A DNA stretch of 5,303 nt, from the NCBI GenBank assembly GCA_009929055.1, contig SABI01000173.1:1-5303 (forward strand). The letters run 5' to 3'. This document shows positions 1 through 5,303 of this stretch, in pieces. Position 1 is the stretch's first letter. Each line of letters begins with the position of its first letter. The translations under genes and the position numbers were made by a program. The notes beneath the pieces are model-generated. The model worked only from the letters and a program-made list of their open reading frames with translations. It searched no databases and was not told the DNA's origin. Source of the DNA: Spirochaetia bacterium. GTDB lineage: Bacteria; Spirochaetota; Spirochaetia; Sphaerochaetales; Sphaerochaetaceae.

Positions 1-543
1 TTAAAACCCTTCGGATATGGAGTATCGGAAAACGGCGAGTTGAAAGGGATTGTGACGGGATATGTGATTAGTGATGGCAATTGGATTAAGAGATATTTAA
101 GTCGTAGAGCAATAATTCCAGGCGGTGCATTGCTTTCAGAGGGCATCAGCGATGAAGCTCTCAATCTTCTGCTTGACATATTGAAAAAAGATCTGAAGAA
201 CAAAGTGATTTATATTGAGTTTCGGAATTATAACAATTATAATGGATTTAAAGAACTTTTCACAGAAAAGGGTTTTACTTACAAGACTCATCTTAATTTT
301 CATGTAGCAACACCAAATCCGGAATTATCAATGAAAAATCTTAGTTCTACTAAACTAATGAATGATATGTTCATACCTATTCCACCTCTAAATATTCAGA
401 ATAGGATATCATCACTCCTTGACAAATTCGACTCCCTAGTCAACGACATCTCAATCGGCCTTCCTGCAGAAATTGAAGCAAGAAGGAAACAATACGAGTA
501 TTACCGGAACAAACTCCTTTCATTCAAGAGAAAAGAGAGCTAA
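1..543 (+). CDS. Chimeric, 5'-partial CDS: N-terminal half of a FemAB-type aminoacyltransferase joined in frame to the C-terminal end of HsdS
   Basis: The frame is open from base 1 and ends with TAA at 541-543 (180 residues visible). A TTG at 40 could be read as a start, but homologous-looking sequence continues upstream of it (FGYGVSENGELKG), so the gene really begins outside the window. Residues 1 to about 112 resemble the first GNAT-like subdomain of Bacteroidetes FemAB/lipid II aminoacyltransferases: the GYVI strand, the SRRAIIPGGALL segment, IYIEFRNYNNY, and GFTYKTHLNFHV. These enzymes add amino acids to peptidoglycan precursors. The second FemAB half is missing. From about residue 118 on, the protein matches the HsdS C-terminus (IPIPPLNIQNRI, LDKFDSLVNDISIGLPAEI, EARRKQYEYYRNKLLSF). 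Neither HsdS target recognition domain is present and the FemAB fold is incomplete, so I expect no normal activity of either parent. A rearrangement is the natural explanation, but an assembly chimera is possible. Both family assignments are firm; the meaning of the fusion is not. Confidence 0.85.
   Translation, partial: LKPFGYGVSENGELKGIVTGYVISDGNWIKRYLSRRAIIPGGALLSEGISDEALNLLLDILKKDLKNKVIYIEFRNYNNYNGFKELFTEKGFTYKTHLNFHVATPNPELSMKNLSSTKLMNDMFIPIPPLNIQNRISSLLDKFDSLVNDISIGLPAEIEARRKQYEYYRNKLLSFKRKES
358..543 (+). pseudogene. hsdS: hsdS 3' remnant (type I restriction specificity subunit, C-terminal conserved region only)
   Basis: This part of the chimeric frame encodes the PIPPL-x-x-Q turn that normally follows a target recognition domain, and then the long conserved helix with the DISIGLPAEIEARRKQYEYY signature seen in many type I HsdS proteins. 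HsdS normally has about 400 residues, with two recognition domains separated by such helices; only about 60 residues remain here. The fragment cannot specify a DNA target. It sits directly upstream of the 110-aa gene and hsdR, where a full hsdS would be expected. The left edge is approximate, because the codons just before it (LSSTK, around 340-357) could belong to either parent. In Bacteroidetes and other bacteria, conserved HsdS segments like this can serve as recombination sites for exchanging recognition domains; that role here is inference. Confidence 0.8.
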
Positions 544-559
544 CAAATATAGACCTATC

Positions 560-892
560 ATGAACGAACTACTAAAACATTGCAGATACTACAAAGGAGA
601 AACTGAAGCACCGCCTGAAATTAATGAAGAGGGCAAGGCAATTTTTTGGTATTATGAGCAACTATGGGTAGAAAGAGCGGAGTTTCGTGATGAAAACAAC
701 TATAACACACAGGAATATATTAACTTTGGGTTAGCAGATTTTAATAAAGACGATGGCACTCCATTAACATTAAAAGCTATCCTCTTCAACAGACACTGTC
801 ACTGGAATGGAGGATATGGGATTGAAAATGATATAAAGACATTCAAAGAGTGGTACAAGTCTTATTACTTAAATCTTCCTAAAGATTCATAG
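560..892 (+). CDS. Small uncharacterised protein (110 aa) between hsdS remnant and hsdR
   Basis: I do not recognise a named family with certainty. The ATG at 560 lies 16 bases after the HsdS stop. An in-frame TTG at 473 would lengthen the protein by 29 residues, but those codons only re-read the conserved HsdS helix in another frame, so the ATG is preferred. The protein is soluble-looking, with no signal peptide or membrane segment, and rich in aromatic residues. Distinct blocks are HCRYYKGE (residues 7-14), AIFWYYEQLWVE (27-38), DDGTPLTLKAILFNRH (64-79) and HWNGGYG (81-87). The position, co-directional between hsdS and hsdR with an 18-base gap to hsdR, suggests co-transcription with the restriction genes. 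It resembles short hypothetical proteins I associate with type I loci of Bacteroidetes, but that is a recollection, not a search result. A role as an assembly or control factor for HsdR is speculative. Confidence 0.75.
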   Translation: MNELLKHCRYYKGETEAPPEINEEGKAIFWYYEQLWVERAEFRDENNYNTQEYINFGLADFNKDDGTPLTLKAILFNRHCHWNGGYGIENDIKTFKEWYKSYYLNLPKDS

Positions 893-910
893 AGCAAATA
901 TTTTTTGATT

Positions 911-3900
911 ATGACATACAAAGTTGTTGCGGAAAACTCTCAAAGTACTGTCGTTACAGTCTATAATCCACCTGTTGACAGAAGCAAAAACTATCAATCA
1001 GAAGCAGAACTGGAAAAGGCATTCATAGAACAACTCAAGACACAGGCTTATGAGTACCTTAAAATATCTTCCGAAGAAGAATTAATAGCCAATCTCCGTA
1101 AACAACTTGAATTATTAAATAACTATTGCTTTACAGATAGTGAGTGGAAACAATTCTTTAAAAGCACTATTGCCAATCAGAGCAATGGAATAGCTGAGAA
1201 ATCATTTATAATCCAAGAGAATCACACACTCCTACTTACAAGAGAAGACTCTTCTGTCAAAAACATTAGGCTAATTGACAAGGATAATATCCATAACAAC
1301 AAGCTACAAGTTGTCAACCAATACGAGGTAGAAACTGGGGACAGAAAAAATAGATATGATGTTACCGTTCTTGTAAATGGACTTCCATTGGTACACATTG
1401 AACTCAAAAGAAGAGGTGTTGATATAAAAGAGGCTTTCAATCAAATCAACCGATACAACAGAGAATCATTCTGGGCAGGAAGTGGTCTGTTTGAGTATGT
1501 TCAACTCTTCGTGATCTCAAACGGAACATACACCAAGTACTACAGCAATACAACCCGATTTTCTCACTTGAAGGAGAAGAACGGAAGTACGCCTCCAAAG
1601 GGCAAAAGAAGTAGCAATAGCTTTGAATTCACTTCTTGGTGGGCAGATGCCAACAATAAGCCTATAACAGACTTGATGGACTTCAGTCGCACTTTCTTTG
1701 CAAAACACACTATACTCAATGTTCTAACAAAGTACTGTGTCTTCACCTCAGACAAGACTCTTCTTGTGATGCGACCATATCAAATCGTAGCAACGGAGAG
1801 AATTCTCAACAGAATATTAGTTGCTAACAACTATAAGAAATATGGCACATTACAATCTGGTGGCTATGTATGGCACACTACAGGAAGTGGGAAAACACTG
1901 ACATCTTTCAAAGCGGCACAACTCGCAAGTAAACTCTCCTTTGTAGATAAGGTTCTTTTTGTAGTTGACAGAAAAGACTTAGACCACCAAACAATGATGG
2001 AGTACGATAAGTTTGAGAAAGGAGCGGCCAACAGCAACACAAGCACTGCTATACTGAAGAGACAACTAGAAGATAATAAAAGCAGAATAATCGTAACAAC
2101 TATTCAGAAGTTGTCTATCCTTATCAAGAAAAATAAAGAGCATCAGATTTATGACAAACAAATAGTCATTATTTTTGATGAATGCCATCGTTCTCAATTT
2201 GGGGATATGCATACTGCAATAACTAAGAGATTCAAAAAATACTATCTCTTTGGATTTACAGGTACTCCAATCTTTGCTCTCAATTCCAATAGTGCAGGAA
2301 AGTTTGATTTAAGGACAACGGAACAGGCTTTTGGAGAGAAACTACATACATACACCATAGTAGATGCAATTACTGACCGAAATGTACTTCCATTCCGAAT
2401 TGACTATATCAGGACAATGAAGGAAGAGGAAGACATTAAGGATATCAAGGTAAAAGATATAGATAGAGAAAAGGCATTCTCATCACCAGAAAGGGTAGGT
2501 AAAATTGTTAGCTACATTATTGACCACTTTGACCAAAAGACAAAAAGGAATAGTAGTTATCAGGTAAAAGAGAGGCGACTGGCAGGGTTCAACTCAATCT
2601 TTGCAGTTGCTTCAATTGATATGGCAAAGATTTACTATGCCGAATTCAAGAAACAGATGGAGGCTCTGCCAGAGAACAAGAGACTAAAAATTGCTACAAT
2701 ATATAGTTTTGGAGTTAATGAGGATGAGCCTGAAGATGCAGGATTTCTTGAAGATGAAAATCTTGAGGACACCTCCAATCTTGACCAAAGTTCAAGGGAT
2801 TTTCTTGATATGGCTATTCAGGATTACAATAAGTTGTTTAAAACAAATTACAATACAGGGTCAGAGTTTCAAAACTACTATAAAGAAGTTTCTCAAAGAG
2901 TTAAGAATAGAGAGATTGACCTTTTAATAGTCGTCAATATGTTCCTTACTGGATTTGATGCAACTACACTTAATACTCTTTGGGTTGATAAGAACCTTCG
3001 TCTTCACGGACTGCTCCAAGCATACTCTCGGACAAACAGGATTCTTAATACTGTTAAGACTTTTGGAAATATTGTGTGCTTTAGAAATCTGGAGAAGGCC
3101 ACAAATGATAGCATAGCTTTATTCGGAGATAAAGAGGCAGGAGGGATTGTACTACTCAAGACATTTGAAGACTACTACAATGGGTACAGGGATGGAGAAA
3201 AAATTGTCAAAGGATATAAGGAGATTGTAGAAGAGATTCAGAGTAAGTTTCCGATTGGGGAAAAAATAATTAGTGAGGCAGCAAAAAAGGAATTCATCAG
3301 ACTTTTCAGTGCATTCCTTCGGTCAAAGAATATACTTTCTACATTTGATGAATTCACAGGAAAGGAAATCCTATCTGATAGAGATGCTCAAGACTATCAA
3401 AGCGTTTACATTAACTTCTATCAAGAGTTAAGACCACCAGGCGGAGATGTAGTAATTGTAAATGATGATATCGTCTTTGAGATTGAATTGGTAAAGCAGG
3501 TTGAAATCAATATAGACTTCATCCTTCAATTGATAAAAGAACATCATCAAAAGCATTTCAAGGATAAAGAGATTGAGGTAAAGATTCACAAAGCTATTGA
3601 CTCAAGTTTGAGTCTAAGGAACAAGAAGGAGCTCATCCTCAAATTTATTGCATCAATGACCCCTTCTTCTAATGTGGATGAAGACTGGTTGAAGTTTGTT
3701 GATGAGAAGAAGATTGAGGAACTGAATGAAATTATTCTTGATGAAAATCTCAATCGTGAGGAGACTTACAAATTCATAACCAACTCATTCAACAACGGAT
3801 TCATTCAAGAAACTGGGACAGGCTTTGCCAAGATCCTCCCAAATGTTTCAAGGTTTACTCCTAATGGGGAGAGAACTGCAAAAAGAATTAGTGTTTTGGA

Positions 3901-3967
3901 AAAACTAACTGATTTCTTCAATAGATATTGGGATATTTCAGGTGGGAAAATAAAATCTGAATATTAG
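911..3967 (+). CDS. hsdR: Type I restriction enzyme R subunit (HsdR), type IC/EcoR124I-like
   Basis: This is the ATP-driven translocase and endonuclease subunit, which acts on unmodified DNA in complex with HsdM and HsdS. The 1018-residue length fits the family (EcoR124I HsdR is about 1038). The N-terminal PD-(D/E)xK nuclease has D150, E164 and K166 (RYDVT, IELK) plus the QxxxY motif at Q178/Y182, almost the same numbering as in EcoR124I. A Q-motif-like RPYQ lies at 288-291. The SF2 motor follows: Walker A WHTTGSGKT (321-329, K328), DECH (423-426), TGTP (450-453), the AGFNSIFAV block near 557-566, TGFD (680-683) and QAYSRTNR (703-710). A helical C-terminal region ends in FFNRYWDISGG. I chose the ATG at 911; a TTG two codons upstream (905) is the alternative. 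All catalytic residues are present, so the subunit looks intact. The oddity is upstream, where only an hsdS remnant remains and no hsdM is visible. Confidence 0.96.
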   Translation: MTYKVVAENSQSTVVTVYNPPVDRSKNYQSEAELEKAFIEQLKTQAYEYLKISSEEELIANLRKQLELLNNYCFTDSEWKQFFKSTIANQSNGIAEKSFIIQENHTLLLTREDSSVKNIRLIDKDNIHNNKLQVVNQYEVETGDRKNRYDVTVLVNGLPLVHIELKRRGVDIKEAFNQINRYNRESFWAGSGLFEYVQLFVISNGTYTKYYSNTTRFSHLKEKNGSTPPKGKRSSNSFEFTSWWADANNKPITDLMDFSRTFFAKHTILNVLTKYCVFTSDKTLLVMRPYQIVATERILNRILVANNYKKYGTLQSGGYVWHTTGSGKTLTSFKAAQLASKLSFVDKVLFVVDRKDLDHQTMMEYDKFEKGAANSNTSTAILKRQLEDNKSRIIVTTIQKLSILIKKNKEHQIYDKQIVIIFDECHRSQFGDMHTAITKRFKKYYLFGFTGTPIFALNSNSAGKFDLRTTEQAFGEKLHTYTIVDAITDRNVLPFRIDYIRTMKEEEDIKDIKVKDIDREKAFSSPERVGKIVSYIIDHFDQKTKRNSSYQVKERRLAGFNSIFAVASIDMAKIYYAEFKKQMEALPENKRLKIATIYSFGVNEDEPEDAGFLEDENLEDTSNLDQSSRDFLDMAIQDYNKLFKTNYNTGSEFQNYYKEVSQRVKNREIDLLIVVNMFLTGFDATTLNTLWVDKNLRLHGLLQAYSRTNRILNTVKTFGNIVCFRNLEKATNDSIALFGDKEAGGIVLLKTFEDYYNGYRDGEKIVKGYKEIVEEIQSKFPIGEKIISEAAKKEFIRLFSAFLRSKNILSTFDEFTGKEILSDRDAQDYQSVYINFYQELRPPGGDVVIVNDDIVFEIELVKQVEINIDFILQLIKEHHQKHFKDKEIEVKIHKAIDSSLSLRNKKELILKFIASMTPSSNVDEDWLKFVDEKKIEELNEIILDENLNREETYKFITNSFNNGFIQETGTGFAKILPNVSRFTPNGERTAKRISVLEKLTDFFNRYWDISGGKIKSEY

Positions 3968-3995
3968 AAACCTCAAATTATCAATACTATAGAGA

Positions 3996-4568
3996 ATGGA
4001 GAAGTATGATTTATTCTTTCAAAGCCCACGAGAATTTATTAAAAATCAAAGGGTATATTCTGTTCTTTATCTCTTAAGAAGAGATATTTATACTTGTTTA
4101 GGTTATAATCCAACTGATAATTCAAAAATTGAATATCAAGCTTTATTCCCTGGCACTATGGCAATTCTTGCTGGAATTGATTTATTGGCAAAGTTTTATA
4201 AGGGTTGTGATAATTATAGAAAATCTAATGAGAGATTTAAAGATTTCATTAACAAATATTTTGGCTGCACAAAAGAAGAGAGTGAGATTGTATATCAACT
4301 AAGGAATTCATTATTACATTCATTTGGATTATACTCATACAAGGTTTTAAATAAAAAAAGACAAGAATTCAATTTCTTTCTTAATCAAGATGATGCGGTT
4401 TTTATAAGACAAATGCCTGATTCAAACTATTTTATCTCCATTAATCAACTCCTTACAAAATTTGAAAATTCAATAGAATTATATAAATCAGAGTTAAAAG
4501 AATCAACTGAACTTTCTAATAATTTTGATAAGATTTTGATTAATTACGGATTTCTTCGTGTCAAATAA
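3996..4568 (+). CDS. HEPN-like protein of unknown function (190 aa), possible accessory effector of the restriction cassette
   Basis: The function is not known to me. The protein begins at an ATG 28 bases after the hsdR stop and reads the same way, so it may be transcribed with hsdR. It looks all-helical and soluble. Residues 50-70 (FPGTMAILAGIDLLAKFYKG) form a hydrophobic helix, and residues 99-113 contain YQLRNSLLHSFGLYS. The R103-N104-x3-H108 arrangement fits the Rx4-6H signature of HEPN domains, in which a polar residue often follows the Arg; many HEPN proteins are metal-independent RNases in toxin-antitoxin, abortive infection and CRISPR systems. No ATPase, nucleotidyltransferase or DNA-binding domain is visible. 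G+C is about 27% over 4021-4380, against about 36% in the hsdR segment and 41% in the phage gene segment I counted, which suggests separate ancestry. The HEPN assignment rests on one motif and helical appearance; RNase activity is inference. Confidence 0.85.
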   Translation: MEKYDLFFQSPREFIKNQRVYSVLYLLRRDIYTCLGYNPTDNSKIEYQALFPGTMAILAGIDLLAKFYKGCDNYRKSNERFKDFINKYFGCTKEESEIVYQLRNSLLHSFGLYSYKVLNKKRQEFNFFLNQDDAVFIRQMPDSNYFISINQLLTKFENSIELYKSELKESTELSNNFDKILINYGFLRVK

Positions 4569-4577
4569 CACATAATA

Positions 4578-5162
4578 CTAAATCAAACTAATTAATTCAT
4601 TACAAGTAATTTTTGCATTGGGATTTGACACTTTCACATCCTGTCTAATCTCCTTAACTCCCCATCTGAAGAAAAGGAATCTCTTCGGTACAACCCTAAC
4701 CACTTGGAGCAAAGTATCCCTGCTTTGATACTTCAACTTCACACTGTCATTCTGAATAACTCCTTGAATTGAAGTCCAGGCATCAGACCAATGAAAAGAT
4801 TGTGCCTTGACCACCTTCTCAGTATCAATGTAAATGGTATCCCTTATAGGTACAAACACTTCCACCCTATTCTCAATAGCTGTTGTGCTCAAACTCTGGA
4901 CATCACGAAGTCTAATCCTCATACTCTTCAACTGACTAACAAGTTCGGAACGATGCCTTCTCAATTCACCAATGGTCATCTCCAGCTGCTCAACACTACT
5001 AACTAACTCACCAGTCTTGGTTCTGTAATGAGAGAGAGAATCAGATAGCAAAGCCACCTGATTTCTCTCAAGACGAAGGTTCTCCTTAACAACCTCCCTG
5101 AAGTACATAATAACTGCACAGAGGCATAAAATCAACACCACAATAACTGCATACTTTCTCAT
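4578..5162 (-). CDS. Prophage membrane-anchored coiled-coil protein, DUF6549-like; candidate spanin-type lysis protein
   Basis: The 194-aa protein has one N-terminal membrane helix (residues 4-21, AVIVVLILCLCAVIMYF) preceded by Arg-Lys, then a long charged heptad-like region (about 25-97) that should form a coiled coil. A C-terminal part follows with VPIRDTIYI, and near the end VPKRFLFFRWGVKEIRQDV and SNPNAKIT. The C-terminal signature and layout match a protein family I associate with Bacteroides phages and prophages (DUF6549). Its ATG overlaps the stop of the upstream muramidase gene (ATGA), so translation is probably coupled. A single inner-membrane anchor, a periplasmic coiled coil and an adjacent endolysin resemble Rz-type inner-membrane spanins. 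That functional reading is inference, and I saw no lipoprotein partner in the window. The gene converges on the HEPN-like gene with 9 bases between stops. The main alternative is another phage structural or tail-associated membrane protein. Confidence 0.85.
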   Translation of the reverse strand: MRKYAVIVVLILCLCAVIMYFREVVKENLRLERNQVALLSDSLSHYRTKTGELVSSVEQLEMTIGELRRHRSELVSQLKSMRIRLRDVQSLSTTAIENRVEVFVPIRDTIYIDTEKVVKAQSFHWSDAWTSIQGVIQNDSVKLKYQSRDTLLQVVRVVPKRFLFFRWGVKEIRQDVKVSNPNAKITCNELISLI

Positions 5163-5303
5163 AAACTATGCCTCCTGTAAGCTTTCTCAAGAGAGATATT
5201 ATAAGGCTCTCTGCTTAACTTCTCAGCCAATTTCTGATACCCTGCTCCGTTGTAAATTGAAGCAACAATATGCCAATCCCTTCTATCAAGTGCAGTCCTT
5301 AAC
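5159..5303 (-). CDS. C-terminal fragment of a probable N-acetylmuramidase (phage endolysin), cut by window end
   Basis: Reading the minus strand from the window edge gives 47 residues before a TGA at 5161-5159; the 5' part lies outside the window. The visible sequence contains LRTALDRRDWHIVASIYNGAGYQ, then KLAEKLSREPYNISLEKAYRRHSL. The DW-x-x-x-A-x-x-YNG-x-GY core followed by a Leu-x-x-AY-x-R-H end is the pattern seen at the C-terminus of the N-acetylmuramidase family (Pfam Muramidase, formerly DUF3380), which cleaves the glycan chains of peptidoglycan. The catalytic Glu lies in the missing part, so activity cannot be judged. The stop overlaps the start of the next gene by ATGA, which makes this a two-gene lysis-type operon. 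The identification rests on a short fragment, and another lysozyme-like hydrolase is possible. Confidence 0.68.
   Translation of the reverse strand, partial: LRTALDRRDWHIVASIYNGAGYQKLAEKLSREPYNISLEKAYRRHSL

Noticed and set aside
40..42. TTG at 40 as the start of the first gene
   Set aside because: The frame is open to base 1 and the residues before the TTG also look like FemAB, so the true start is outside the window.
473..559. Possible 29-residue N-terminal extension of the 110-aa gene from a TTG codon
   Set aside because: These codons only re-read the conserved HsdS helix in a shifted frame. The ATG at 560 directly follows the HsdS stop and gives a sensible protein.
896..913. T-rich stretch before hsdR as a Bacteroides-type promoter (TAnnTTTG)
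   Set aside because: The spacing of the element does not match and no TTTG-type -33 element is evident at the right distance.
1222..2046. Several minus-strand open frames of 60-72 codons across hsdR
   Set aside because: They lie wholly within the strongly supported hsdR reading frame and show no recognisable motif or gene-like spacing.
2691..2927. Plus-strand 78-codon frame inside hsdR
   Set aside because: It is an alternative-frame shadow of hsdR between its motor motifs, with no recognisable protein features.
4558..4571. GTGT...ACAC inverted repeat at the end of the HEPN-like gene as a terminator
   Set aside because: The stem has only four pairs and no T-run follows, so it cannot be supported.
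4599..4615. ATTACAAGTAAT followed by five T as a rho-independent terminator for the plus-strand genes
   Set aside because: The stem is very short and AT-rich and lies within the coding region of the convergent gene. It is too weak to call.
4791..5006. Plus-strand 71-codon frame antisense to the DUF6549-like gene, considered as a hidden second spanin or antisense protein
   Set aside because: It lacks a signal peptide or lipobox, and the strand opposite to the lysis genes makes a spanin partner unlikely.

Overview
The window looks like a piece of a Bacteroidales genome (Bacteroides/Prevotella-like). This rests on protein resemblance: a FemAB-type protein of Bacteroidetes character, a type IC-like HsdR, and a phage protein resembling the Bacteroides-prophage family I know as DUF6549. 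G+C is low (about 36-41% in most hand-counted samples) and the starts lack strong Shine-Dalgarno sequences, as is usual in that phylum. No database search was possible, so family names come from motif recognition.

Left part (1-3967, + strand): the 3' side of a type I restriction-modification locus. An open frame entering from outside the window begins as the N-terminal GNAT-like half of a FemAB-type peptidoglycan/lipid II aminoacyltransferase. It then switches in frame, around 330-365, to the last ~60 residues of a type I specificity subunit (HsdS). Neither target recognition domain is present and no hsdM is visible. A 110-aa uncharacterised protein follows (560-892), then an apparently complete 1018-aa HsdR (911-3967) with all nuclease and motor motifs in place.

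Middle (3996-4568, + strand): 28 bases after hsdR lies a 190-aa protein with an R-N-x3-H motif (R103, N104, H108) typical of HEPN domains. Its gene is far more AT-rich (about 27% G+C in the part counted) than its neighbours. It may be an RNA-targeting or other accessory effector of the restriction cassette, by analogy with the HEPN anticodon nuclease PrrC, which is linked to a type IC system.

Right part (4578-5303, - strand): a phage lysis-type pair. The C-terminus of a probable N-acetylmuramidase (5159-5303, cut by the window end) overlaps by ATGA a 194-aa protein with one N-terminal membrane segment and a long coiled coil (4578-5162). These genes converge on the HEPN-like gene with only 9 bases between stops, so the restriction/HEPN cassette abuts a prophage module.

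The notable points are the FemAB-HsdS junction (deletion, site-specific recombination or assembly chimera), the intact HsdR without visible modification or specificity partners, and the HEPN-like gene at the cassette edge. There is no gene-free stretch over 300 bases. I saw no RNA gene, CRISPR array, IS element or convincing terminator.
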